From contig JAHHTL010000038.1 in the NCBI GenBank assembly GCA_020024635.1, positions 1-21,896 on the forward strand: 21,896 nt of DNA. Direction: 5' to 3'. The notes beneath the pieces are model-generated. The model had not been told where the DNA came from. It searched no databases and saw nothing but the letters and a program-made list of their open reading frames with translations. Shown in pieces: positions 1 to 8,349 of this stretch. A program made the position numbers and the translations under genes. The number at the start of each line of letters is the position of its first letter. Position 1 is the stretch's first letter. The stretch is from Ruminococcus sp. Lineage in GTDB: Bacteria; Bacillota; Clostridia; Lachnospirales; Lachnospiraceae.

Positions 1-2936
1 ACTATGTTATAACTCTCGTTATGATCTACAACAGCACCTGTTACGACAATTTCGTATTCACCAACCGTGTTTGTGTCTTTAGCCTGAACAGAAAGTATTG
101 GCTTCTCTATAAAATTATCATTTCCTACAAATCCAGTAACACTATATGTTAATTCTGGCATTGGACTACCTTTGATAACATTTAGCTTATGATCAGCTGA
201 AATATTTAACACTTTTTTATTAATAATAATTTCAACTGAAGTACTTGCTTCATTGTAAATATGATCTCCAAGCTTTTTCGCTTTAATTGTTACAATACCT
301 GCTTTATGGATGTTCGCCACTTTGCCATTTGAAATGCTAATGATATCAGGATTTGAGCTTTCAAAGATTACCTCTCCTCCTCCATTTCCTCCTGTCGTTT
401 GAAGTTCAAAAGGCTCATCTCCATAGGTTTTCATCCCCACATTATGAATCTGCAAATCTGCTTGATTTTTCTTATCAAGTTCAACATTTATTTCTGAGCT
501 TTGTGATGCGTTGTAATGATCATCACCATGATAAATTGCTTTGATCTTATAGCTTGCACTTTGAATATCATTCCAAGTATACGTCGCAGTTCCATTTTCG
601 ATCAAAACATCTTTGGCAAGCTCAAGTTTATTTTCTCCCGTAGTCACAAAGTCTACCGTCCCACTAACGTTATCCCCAGATCCATTCTTATCTAATTTCA
701 AAGTAACTGTTAGATTTCTGGTATCTTTCTGTTCTTCAACGTTAGCAGTTAAATTTAGTGATGGCGTCGCTTTATTTACCTCAACGGCTACTTTATATGT
801 TTTTCCTTCTATATCTTCATAATATTTTAAAGTATTTTCGTTAGGGATAAACTCTACCACATATCCATCATTTTTGACGGATGGAACAATATCGGCATTC
901 TGCCACACAAAATTACCATATTCCTTGCTTCCACCATTTAGCTTGCTCTCTGAAAGCTTTTGGCCATAAACCAAAGCAGTTGATGTTGGATATGTTATTG
1001 TTGGTGCCAGTGCTTTTGAAATGTATATTTCTTTGGAAACGGTTGTACTTTGGTATTCACCATCGCCTAATTTTGTTGCTGTAATGGTTGCTTTTCCTAC
1101 TCCAACGATAGTAGCCATGTTTTTCTCTATAGATATGATATCCGTATCATCACAGGTAACTATAACGTCTCCTGTACCACTACCACCTTCAACTTCTATT
1201 TGAAAACTTGGGTCATTGTATCTTTTCCCCTCTACCGGTTTTATGTAGAGTGGATCTTGCTCTTTCCCTTTAATTTCAATGATTTTAGGTTGACTTATTC
1301 CAACACTGTACGCATTTGTATTTGGTTTAAATTCTGCTACAACTTCATATCTGCCGACAGGAACATTCTTCCACTGAACTTCCGCTACACGTCTATTGCC
1401 TACACTTGTTAATGGAACATTCTCTTCTATGATTGTATTTCCGTATCTAAATGTAACAGTACCGTCTGCCACTCTACTATCACCAAGTCTAACGGAAGCC
1501 TTAAGTAAAACTGTCGTCGAACCATCAGAAGTTTTCATCTTTGAATCAAGTGTAACTGTGCTAGTTTGGGCATTGATGCGAAATTTTACCGTAGATTGCT
1601 CTGGATTTAATTTATATTTATTCGCATCTTTTCCTTGCAAAACTGCTTTTGCTGTATGTTCACCAAGTTCTCTACTAGCCCCTTGTATATATACGCTTAC
1701 ATCATGTCCTGGCTTTACATTTTTCAATGTAGCCTTAGGCACCTTTAAACTAGTATTATATTTAAATTCTGTTTCTCCCCATTCTACATCAATAGTCGTT
1801 TTATCTTCTGGCTTGATATTTACATAATCTTCCCACATTTCTTTTCCAGAATAGAGAACCTCAATACATTCTATAAAACTATTTCCAGTTTTATCCGTTC
1901 GTGTTGTAACAACTGGGTGTCCGTTGTTATTCACAACATCGTATCGAACCATTGAATAATCATCATGGTTATCTGAATCTGCGACATACACAGCACTAAT
2001 CATCCCATTTAAGTCATATTCAACTCCCCAAATTGTAATTAGATGCGTGTTATGGCCCACATTTTCAACCAAAAGTAACATGTTCCCATCAATAAGTAGT
2101 TGTTTTAAATCGTTGCTTAATGCAGGATAATCATATTTGTAAAATAGTCTTCTATCTGTTAATCTATTTAGCCCAAAGACATCATAAAAATAACCGCCTA
2201 AACTATTCGGACCTTTTGTCAAAAGTTCCTCTCTTACTAGATCACTATCATTAACAGAACCATCCTGTTTTCCGTAATATCCATTTATAAATTGATCATG
2301 TAATATATCTGCCCAATATCCATCGGGTTTATTTGAAAATTGAGCAACAAAAGAATTATATACATTACTATTATCTTTATTCTTTACAGGCTCTCTAATC
2401 TTATCAAGTTTTTCACGTTTATCCTTCGCATAATTGGGTGTCATACTAAGGTATTTATCAATGTATGTACTGTTTGTATCAAGCCACCAATGCAGTGCGT
2501 TTGATGCTCCTGCCGCAAAACATAAGTTGCTGTCTTGTGTCCAACTTTTATCTATATCATACCACCCATTATTTTCTACATACTTCGCCTTGTACTCGAT
2601 ATATGTTTTACCAGAAATATTTTGTTCAATTCTTTCAAATTGGTTATTCGCTCCTCCCATTTGTGGTGGAGTAACCCCTAGCGTCCAAACAATTGTTTTT
2701 AGTTTTTGATCTTCTTGGTTAACATATTGTGTTACTTTGTTTCCATTTTTTGAAAAGTCTTTTTTTAATTTCTCAGATTTTTCTTTCTCTTCCGGTGATA
2801 AATGATTAAATTCATCCTCTATTTCTGCCGCTCCATCTTGAGAAAAATCTTCAAGTGCTGAAACACTGCGCACATTCAACTGCAATGCGATCATCATGGA
2901 TAAACAAGTCAAAATTAATTTATTTAATTTTTTCAT
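1..2936 (-). CDS. Secreted IdeS/Mac-like (peptidase C66) cysteine protease with Ig-like tail, 3' end outside window
   Basis: Open through the left edge; 978 residues are visible with no stop. Residues 1-27 are a signal peptide (KK, hydrophobic core, then VSA before LE), so the product is exported. Residues about 80-370 match the IgG-cleaving enzyme IdeS: VWTLGVTPP at 83-91 (IdeS has VWTKGVTPP), GWYDIDKSW with the oxyanion lysine K130, NLCFAAGASNALHWW with nucleophile C139, THLITIWG with H298, and YVADSDN with D320 and D322. The His-to-Asp spacing (22) equals that of IdeS H262/D284. From about 372 onward there are Ig-like beta modules, ending in an MBG-like domain from 910. Such tails usually form a stalk on surface proteins; the anchor, if any, lies outside the window. 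A TAG stop just upstream fixes the ATG; an AAAGGAG lies 15 nt before it, a long spacing. Function on immunoglobulin is inferred from family; the target class (IgG, IgM, IgA or other) cannot be read from sequence. Confidence 0.88.
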   Translation of the reverse strand, partial: MKKLNKLILTCLSMMIALQLNVRSVSALEDFSQDGAAEIEDEFNHLSPEEKEKSEKLKKDFSKNGNKVTQYVNQEDQKLKTIVWTLGVTPPQMGGANNQFERIEQNISGKTYIEYKAKYVENNGWYDIDKSWTQDSNLCFAAGASNALHWWLDTNSTYIDKYLSMTPNYAKDKREKLDKIREPVKNKDNSNVYNSFVAQFSNKPDGYWADILHDQFINGYYGKQDGSVNDSDLVREELLTKGPNSLGGYFYDVFGLNRLTDRRLFYKYDYPALSNDLKQLLIDGNMLLLVENVGHNTHLITIWGVEYDLNGMISAVYVADSDNHDDYSMVRYDVVNNNGHPVVTTRTDKTGNSFIECIEVLYSGKEMWEDYVNIKPEDKTTIDVEWGETEFKYNTSLKVPKATLKNVKPGHDVSVYIQGASRELGEHTAKAVLQGKDANKYKLNPEQSTVKFRINAQTSTVTLDSKMKTSDGSTTVLLKASVRLGDSRVADGTVTFRYGNTIIEENVPLTSVGNRRVAEVQWKNVPVGRYEVVAEFKPNTNAYSVGISQPKIIEIKGKEQDPLYIKPVEGKRYNDPSFQIEVEGGSGTGDVIVTCDDTDIISIEKNMATIVGVGKATITATKLGDGEYQSTTVSKEIYISKALAPTITYPTSTALVYGQKLSESKLNGGSKEYGNFVWQNADIVPSVKNDGYVVEFIPNENTLKYYEDIEGKTYKVAVEVNKATPSLNLTANVEEQKDTRNLTVTLKLDKNGSGDNVSGTVDFVTTGENKLELAKDVLIENGTATYTWNDIQSASYKIKAIYHGDDHYNASQSSEINVELDKKNQADLQIHNVGMKTYGDEPFELQTTGGNGGGEVIFESSNPDIISISNGKVANIHKAGIVTIKAKKLGDHIYNEASTSVEIIINKKVLNISADHKLNVIKGSPMPELTYSVTGFVGNDNFIEKPILSVQAKDTNTVGEYEIVVTGAVVDHNESYNI

Positions 2937-3026
2937 ATCTAGAATTGACTACTCCTTTTATTTTCATTTGTTATGTACAAACCACTTCTATTGAAAATGG
3001 ATGTTATTTATCTACAACTATATAAA

Positions 3027-3055
3027 AGGATAGCATATTATCTCATATATGTAAA
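3027..3055 (-). promoter_or_regulatory. Candidate promoter of the IdeS-like protease gene
   Basis: On the minus strand TTTACA (3055-3050) and TATCCT (3032-3027) are separated by 17 bp, within the 150-bp gap after the GH2 gene. It would give a 5' leader of about 85 nt. No terminator hairpin was seen between the GH2 stop and this site, so read-through from the sugar operon is also possible. The -10 is only a partial match. Confidence 0.45.
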
Positions 3056-3086
3056 TATCGCACCATTCTATCGTTTTCAAATAGTA

Positions 3087-5558
3087 TTATTTCGCCTGAA
3101 GTACAATTTCCCCTTTCTGAAGTCCTTCAGATTCTGCCCGTATTACAATATCACCACTTTCTTCATTTGACTGAATGAGCGCTAAAAGCAACCCTGAGAA
3201 TGCATGTCTGGAAGATGCTTTGTCATTCTCCCTACACCCAGGATCTCCGTTCCCAAGTCCCAGAAGATGTCCTGCTCCAGTCACTTCAAAAACCACTTGA
3301 TTTTCTGCGTTCGGTACCACAATTCCATTCTCATCTATGATAGAAACCTTTACGCATGAAACATCTGCACCATCTCCATCCAGTACACTCCGATCTGCCT
3401 CCAGTTTAATTGCAGTTGCCTTTCCTGCTGTTCGTTGCACATCTTCCACAACTTTTTCTCCATTTCTATATCCCACTGCAAGAAGTTCTCCCGGATGATA
3501 TGCTACTTCAAATGGAATCCAATCATCTTCTAGCGTTTTTCTTCCAAGAGACTCTCCATTTAAAAACAATTCTGCTTCCTCACAATTTGTATAAAGGCGG
3601 ATTTTCTTAATCTCTCCTTCTTTCTCCCATGTCCAATGTGGCATAATATGAATAAGTGGTGTTTCTTTTATCCTTGCTTCGTAATAAAAGCAATCATCTT
3701 TTGGAAATCCACAAGTATCCATAATCCCAAAGTTAGAACATACCTGATATTCCTTTAATGGTGTTGGTTCTCCACGATAATCAAAGCCGGTCCAAATGAA
3801 GAATCCTCCGGTCTTTGGATTCTCTTTGTAGAAATTCCATGTTTGCCATGGTCTTGCAGTTCCTCCAGCATTTGGTCCTCCTTCGCCGCCCATCATAACA
3901 TAGCGGGTACCATAGCTAGAACAATGTCCCCTTTCTTTATTGTCTTCATAAATTCCTCTTGTTGTATACCAAGACGCACTTTCTGTGCTCAAAAACTTCA
4001 TATCTGGATAACTCTCAGTCAAATTTTTAATCTGATTATTATTCAGAGCAGATTCTGCATAATTCATTCCAAACACATCATAAATTTCCATCCCATATTT
4101 TCCCGCCATCTCGCCGGATAAAAATGCTTCTGCTGAAAGGAACAGTCTGCTATCATCTAAATGCCGTGCAAACGGAATCATTTTATCAAGAATACGGAGG
4201 GCTTGATAACTTCCTGCAAAGATTTCCTCATTGGACATACTCCATGCAAACACAGAGGGATGATTTCGGGAACTTTTGATCAGTTCTTCTAAATCTTCCA
4301 TACGATGTTTGGTTGTTTCTATAATTCGGTTCTCATTGATCACAAGTACACCCATGCGATCGCATGCATCCAATAACTCTAATGTTGCCGGATTGTGAGA
4401 AGAACGGAACGCATTAAATCCAATATCTCTGATCTTTTTGATTTTATAATTCTGAATAGCATCTGGTATTGCCGCGCCTACGCCAACAAAATCCTGATGA
4501 AAACAAGTTCCATAAAGAGGTGTTGGTTCTCCGTTCAATAGAAGCCCTTCTGTAGTATACGCAACACTACGGATTCCAAATGTTGTTTCATAATTATCAA
4601 CGATTCTGTCTCCTTCAAACACTTCTGTGACAGCCGTATACAAATATGGATTTTTACATTCCCACAGATATGCCTCTTGCACTTCCATCGTGCATTTCTT
4701 TGTATCTTTCCCACAAGCCGAAATAGTTCCTGTTGTTCCAACTTGTCCAATTTCTTCTCCCATCGGATTTATAATGGTGGTGCAAACACGATAGGACTTT
4801 TCTACAAATGTCTCGTTGCATATGGTGGTCTCGATTTCGAGTATGGCATCTTTCCCTTTTACAATTGGCTTTACAAAAACCCCCCAGCGATCCACATGAG
4901 TATCTTCATATGTAGTAAGCCATGTATGACGGTAAATTCCGCCCCCTTCATACCACCATCCTTCACTTCCATTCGTTGTATCACAACGCACCAGAATAAC
5001 GTTATCTCCTTCCTCATCCCCGTACTTTGTAAGTTCTGTTACATCAAACTGAAATCCTGTATATCCAGAATAGTGATCTCCAAGGAAACACCCATTGTAC
5101 CAAAAAGAAGCATTTCTCGTGACACCGTCAAACTCCAATACTACTCGTTTTCCCAATGTGCTTTTTGGTACTTTAAATACTTTACGGTAATACGCAATAC
5201 CATCCGGAATATATCCCTGTTCCCAATTCGTAGCCTCTTTTGTCACACCGATTTCTACTCTAAAATCGTGTGGTAAATCTACGCTCTTCCAATGTTTTGC
5301 AGACTTTGCTTTCTCTGGAAGATTTCCCATAAGCATGTTTGCTGCATCAATATCCCCCTTCACATCCTCTCCTGCCGGAAGGATATCCTGTAAAGCACGT
5401 AGCATATTTCCGGCACCTGCAAATGGTTCAAACAACTCGTCATCCACTGCATTCGTGATTCCCCCCACAATGCCACTCTTCGCATATGTCTTTGGTAATG
5501 GTCCTACTTCATCAATAATATACATCCAGTTTTTATCAAATTTTTGTTTTGTTCTCAT
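3087..5558 (-). CDS. Glycoside hydrolase family 2 enzyme, beta-galactosidase-like
   Basis: 823 residues, no signal peptide, so a cytoplasmic glycosidase acting on sugar brought in by the adjacent symporter. GH2 layout: N-terminal jelly-roll sugar-binding domain about 85-220 (DLPHDF at 95-100, EGGGIYRHTWL at 204-214), Ig-like middle domain to about 330, TIM barrel about 335-630, then a DUF4982-like domain and a C-terminal Ig-like domain about 715-820. In the barrel, SMSNEE places the acid/base at E444 and FLSTES places the nucleophile at E526, a normal separation. Residues about 25-85, between the first strand (FDKNW) and the jelly roll, form an unusually long insertion. The NxKG motif of beta-glucuronidases is absent, so beta-galactosidase or a related exo-activity is more likely; exact substrate is unknown. 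AAGGAG sits 7 nt before the ATG, and the gene starts 11 bp after the symporter stop, so the two are one operon. Confidence 0.87.
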   Translation of the reverse strand: MRTKQKFDKNWMYIIDEVGPLPKTYAKSGIVGGITNAVDDELFEPFAGAGNMLRALQDILPAGEDVKGDIDAANMLMGNLPEKAKSAKHWKSVDLPHDFRVEIGVTKEATNWEQGYIPDGIAYYRKVFKVPKSTLGKRVVLEFDGVTRNASFWYNGCFLGDHYSGYTGFQFDVTELTKYGDEEGDNVILVRCDTTNGSEGWWYEGGGIYRHTWLTTYEDTHVDRWGVFVKPIVKGKDAILEIETTICNETFVEKSYRVCTTIINPMGEEIGQVGTTGTISACGKDTKKCTMEVQEAYLWECKNPYLYTAVTEVFEGDRIVDNYETTFGIRSVAYTTEGLLLNGEPTPLYGTCFHQDFVGVGAAIPDAIQNYKIKKIRDIGFNAFRSSHNPATLELLDACDRMGVLVINENRIIETTKHRMEDLEELIKSSRNHPSVFAWSMSNEEIFAGSYQALRILDKMIPFARHLDDSRLFLSAEAFLSGEMAGKYGMEIYDVFGMNYAESALNNNQIKNLTESYPDMKFLSTESASWYTTRGIYEDNKERGHCSSYGTRYVMMGGEGGPNAGGTARPWQTWNFYKENPKTGGFFIWTGFDYRGEPTPLKEYQVCSNFGIMDTCGFPKDDCFYYEARIKETPLIHIMPHWTWEKEGEIKKIRLYTNCEEAELFLNGESLGRKTLEDDWIPFEVAYHPGELLAVGYRNGEKVVEDVQRTAGKATAIKLEADRSVLDGDGADVSCVKVSIIDENGIVVPNAENQVVFEVTGAGHLLGLGNGDPGCRENDKASSRHAFSGLLLALIQSNEESGDIVIRAESEGLQKGEIVLQAK

Positions 5559-5569
5559 TCTCTTTCTCC

Positions 5570-6955
5570 TTACACTTCAGATTGTCTTCGACGCTCTTCT
5601 AACTCTTTAACGATTCTTTCATGTTCTTTATCTGTAAATTTATTAAATAACATTGGCACAATTGAAAGACCACCAATAACTGCACAGAACAGTGTGAATG
5701 CGCCATGAATCATAGTCTGTGTTTCCGTTGTCACCTGATTCGGTACATAATCTGCAATTTCCAGTACCGCACCGATTACACCGGCACTCAAAGCCATCCC
5801 AATTTTAGCTGTCAGTGTCTGCGTGGAACTGATTAGCCCTTCCTGACGGTTTCCAAATTTCCATTCTGCATATTCAATTGTATTCGTCAACATTGTTGCA
5901 GAGACAACTGCTGACATTCCAAGAGGAATACTTGTCAATGCGTATAGGAACATAACAAGTGGCACATTCTCGAATCCTGCGAAGAAAAACACAATATCTA
6001 CAACAATTCCAAATACTCTTGAACCAATAAATACCATATTGGAATCAAATCTCTTTGTAAACATTGGTGCGATAACTAAGCCCAAAAACATTCCGGGAAG
6101 GAATAAAATACTGAAAATCGGAATCAGATTTTCAGATCCGACACAGTCTTTTACATAATATATTACCATCCCTTGTTTCAACATCGTTCCAATGTTCGCA
6201 AGAAGCCCACAGCAAAGTAACAATAATAGCGGTCTATTTTGTGTAATTGCTTTTATCGAACTTTTTAAAGTAATTTTCTGATTTGGGACCGGCTGTACGT
6301 GTTCTCTGATATTCGCGAAACCAATCAAATAAAATCCTGCTCCAATGATTCCCACAACCAGTGCTGTCATCATATATCCTTTTTGCTTATCCCCCTGCCC
6401 TAATGCGTTGATCAGTGGAATCGCAACTACTCCAAGTACTGTCGTTGCAAGTGTGGTTGACATACGTGAATAACTGATGATTTTAGCTCTTTTTTGTACA
6501 TCAGATGACATTGCTGCCGGCATTGTCCAATAGGGAACATCTACAGCTGTAAAAGCCATGCTCATCAAGACATATGTAATTCCTGCGTATGCAACTTTTA
6601 ATGCTGGTGACAAATCTGGAGAACTAAAGTTCAGCACTAAAAAGATTACAATAACTGGTGACATAAATAACAACCAAGGTCGATAGCGCCCCCATTTTGT
6701 CCTTGTATGATCCGCAATGCTTCCCATCATCGGATCATTCACTCCATCCCAGATTCTAGTTAGCAGCATAATGATACTGGCGGCTCCGGCTGTAATTCCA
6801 AAAATATCTGTATAGAATACCATCATATAACTGCTCCACAAACCAAAAATAAGATTTTGTCCAAATCCCGCTATCGCATGTCCAAACATCTCTCTTTTTT
6901 TTACTTCACCTGCCACGACCTGTGACATTTCTGCGTGTCTCCCAATTAATTTCAT
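5570..6955 (-). CDS. GPH-family (glycoside-pentoside-hexuronide) sugar:cation symporter
   Basis: 461 residues, strongly hydrophobic with about twelve membrane segments. The conserved GPH signature after the second helix is clear: RIWDGVNDPMMGSIADHTRT at 67-86, followed by KWGRYRPW, a pattern shared by melibiose, lactose, xyloside and glucuronide carriers (MelB, GusB, YicJ types). It should carry a glycoside across the membrane with Na+ or H+. It lacks the IIA-like domain of LacS. The start follows GGAGGAG by 7 nt. It is directly upstream of the GH2 gene and downstream of an AraC-type regulator, so import and intracellular hydrolysis of the same glycoside is the natural reading. Substrate cannot be told from sequence. 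Confidence 0.9.
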   Translation of the reverse strand: MKLIGRHAEMSQVVAGEVKKREMFGHAIAGFGQNLIFGLWSSYMMVFYTDIFGITAGAASIIMLLTRIWDGVNDPMMGSIADHTRTKWGRYRPWLLFMSPVIVIFLVLNFSSPDLSPALKVAYAGITYVLMSMAFTAVDVPYWTMPAAMSSDVQKRAKIISYSRMSTTLATTVLGVVAIPLINALGQGDKQKGYMMTALVVGIIGAGFYLIGFANIREHVQPVPNQKITLKSSIKAITQNRPLLLLLCCGLLANIGTMLKQGMVIYYVKDCVGSENLIPIFSILFLPGMFLGLVIAPMFTKRFDSNMVFIGSRVFGIVVDIVFFFAGFENVPLVMFLYALTSIPLGMSAVVSATMLTNTIEYAEWKFGNRQEGLISSTQTLTAKIGMALSAGVIGAVLEIADYVPNQVTTETQTMIHGAFTLFCAVIGGLSIVPMLFNKFTDKEHERIVKELEERRRQSEV

Positions 6956-6968
6956 AACGTTTCTCCTC

Positions 6969-7026
6969 CATTGTATCTGTTACTTCTTGTTTACTAAGAT
7001 ACAATAAAAGTGAAACAGATTCATTG
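6969..7026 (-). promoter_or_regulatory. Inverted repeat pair in the symporter promoter region, possible AraC-type operator
   Basis: In the 108-bp gap before the symporter gene, plus-strand 6969-6985 (CATTGTATCTGTTACTT) recurs in inverted form at 7008-7026 (AAGTGAAACAGATTCATTG) with a 2-nt difference in length. A second, perfect 8-bp pair (TTGTATCT at 6971-6978, AGATACAA at 6997-7004) overlaps it. On the minus strand, TATCTT is a possible -10 with no good -35, and the right-hand repeat covers the -35 place, as expected for an activator-dependent promoter. The link to the neighbouring regulator is inference. Confidence 0.4.
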
Positions 7027-7063
7027 CCCAAAACAAGACACTCTGCATACTTTTTTATCAAAT

Positions 7064-8140
7064 TCAGACATTCTGGTTATGCACTTTTTTACACTCACCC
7101 GGAAGAATTCCAAATTCCTCCTTAAAAATCTCATAAAAATGACTAGCATTTCGAAATTCCATTTGTTCCATTACCGCAGACACACTCATCCCCTTCTCTT
7201 CCAACAATAACTTTGCCTGCTTGAGTAAAACCTTTTGACAATATCTTGTAATCGTAAGACCAGTAAACTTTTTAACCACTTTATTCAGATAATCACCACT
7301 GTAATTTAGCTCATTTGCCAAGCTCTGCCTTGTATACTTTCCGGGATTTTCTTCGATCAAAAGTTTTACTTTCTCAAATAACTGTTCTTCCACTGAGGAA
7401 TTCATTGCTACATAACAGATTTGATACAATTCCGGATTCTGAAACACGCCAAATAGACGTTCCACTAATCCGCAAAAAATATGCATATATCCAGGTTTTT
7501 TTTCAATCAATTCTCTCGTCATGCGCTCAAACAATTCATATGTTTGCTGTATTCCCCGCTCTTCGTACTTTGGAGAAATGTAAAGATAGTCTTTTTTATA
7601 AAAAGTTTTTTGTTCCATGCTAGACATCAGAAAACGATAAATACTCCCACTGGTATACCGAGATGTTTCAGCCATCTCTCGAATATACTCTTTTGAAAGG
7701 CACAGATACACAACAAAAAAATCTTTTCCTGAAATTTCTCTATGTTTTGTATTTCGATTGATAAAACAGCCTTCTCCCTTTTTATACACATAGGTACTCG
7801 CTTCAATCTGCTGCTCTACGTCTCCTTCCAATACATACATCAATTCATAATAATCATGTTGGTGGATTTTTATCCCCCATTTTTCAGGGAAGATCACTTT
7901 CCCATCAGCATTGCTTCCTTCGCTTTCCTGCTTTGTTGTAAATTTTTTTCCATCAATAATTCCTCCAAAGCTTATATTCTGCTTCTCTTTATATTGTCCT
8001 CCTGACATCACATGAATGGCAAAAGGTGCTTTCAAATAGCGCATATGATCTGTCCTAAGCAGTTCTAATTGTCCATCTTTCTGTTTATTAGATATGATCT
8101 TAATCTCATCATTTAGTGCATACCAGGGAAATATAAACAT
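7064..8140 (-). CDS. AraC-family transcriptional regulator with cupin sensor domain
   Basis: 358 residues from the ATG at 8140. A longer reading from a TTG at 8173 is rejected: it has no Shine-Dalgarno and lies almost at the transcription start predicted from the promoter at 8189-8217, whereas the ATG has AAGG about 8 nt upstream. Residues about 80-150 look like an AraC-type cupin (HQHDYYELMYVLEGD at 93-107, then KKGEGCFINRNTKHR), which would bind the sugar inducer. The last about 100 residues are the double helix-turn-helix domain: YTRQSLANELNYSGDYLNKV, then SVSAVMEQMEFRNASHFYEI and a final helix with GILPGE. It probably controls the symporter and GH2 genes just downstream on the same strand. 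No transmembrane segments. Confidence 0.9.
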   Translation of the reverse strand: MFIFPWYALNDEIKIISNKQKDGQLELLRTDHMRYLKAPFAIHVMSGGQYKEKQNISFGGIIDGKKFTTKQESEGSNADGKVIFPEKWGIKIHQHDYYELMYVLEGDVEQQIEASTYVYKKGEGCFINRNTKHREISGKDFFVVYLCLSKEYIREMAETSRYTSGSIYRFLMSSMEQKTFYKKDYLYISPKYEERGIQQTYELFERMTRELIEKKPGYMHIFCGLVERLFGVFQNPELYQICYVAMNSSVEEQLFEKVKLLIEENPGKYTRQSLANELNYSGDYLNKVVKKFTGLTITRYCQKVLLKQAKLLLEEKGMSVSAVMEQMEFRNASHFYEIFKEEFGILPGECKKVHNQNV

Positions 8141-8188
8141 ACTACTCGCCTTCTTTTCTATACAAATTTTCAATAATATCGATGTCTC

Positions 8189-8217
8189 ATTATCTTATAT
8201 TTATATTAGAATATCAA
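8189..8217 (-). promoter_or_regulatory. Promoter of the AraC-family regulator gene
   Basis: Minus-strand TTGATA (8217-8212), 17-bp spacer, GATAAT (8194-8189): five of six matches in each box. It predicts a start of transcription near 8182 and a leader of about 40 nt, which supports the ATG at 8140 as the start codon. Confidence 0.7.
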
Positions 8218-8298
8218 GCATCTCTAAAAATTTCACCCAAATAGAACTGTCCTCTGTCAATGAAATAATTTTCTTATAAGTTTCCAATACATAAAAGA

Positions 8299-8330
8299 AG
8301 CCAACGTACTAATTGATTAGCACGTTGGCT
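8299..8330 (-). terminator. Intrinsic terminator of metG
   Basis: A 15-bp stem (8299-8313 with 8316-8330) lies about 20 bp past the metG stop. The only non-Watson-Crick position (8308/8321) is A-C on the plus strand but a G-U wobble in minus-strand RNA, which shows the hairpin works in the metG direction. A U-rich run (UCUUUUAU) follows. Confidence 0.85.
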
Positions 8331-8349
8331 CCTTTCATACTTTCACTGC

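Noticed and set aside
1396..1827. 143-codon plus-strand open frame within the protease gene
   Set aside because: Opposite a continuous minus-strand reading with Ig-like modules; no ribosome binding site or domain.
2937..3086. Repeat or CRISPR-like structure in the gap before the protease gene
   Set aside because: Only one imperfect inverted pair and AT-rich sequence; no regular direct repeats anywhere in the window.
4677..5276. 199-codon plus-strand open frame
   Set aside because: It lies wholly opposite the GH2 gene, whose catalytic and fold motifs are clear; the frame has no recognisable domain and is cysteine- and isoleucine-rich as expected of an antisense shadow.
3087..5558. Reading the GH2 enzyme as a beta-glucuronidase
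   Set aside because: The NxKG motif that binds the glucuronate carboxylate is absent, and the regions around E444 and E526 look like the beta-galactosidase-like group.
8141..8173. Longer AraC-type protein from TTG at 8173
   Set aside because: No ribosome binding site, and it would begin within about 10 nt of the predicted transcription start.
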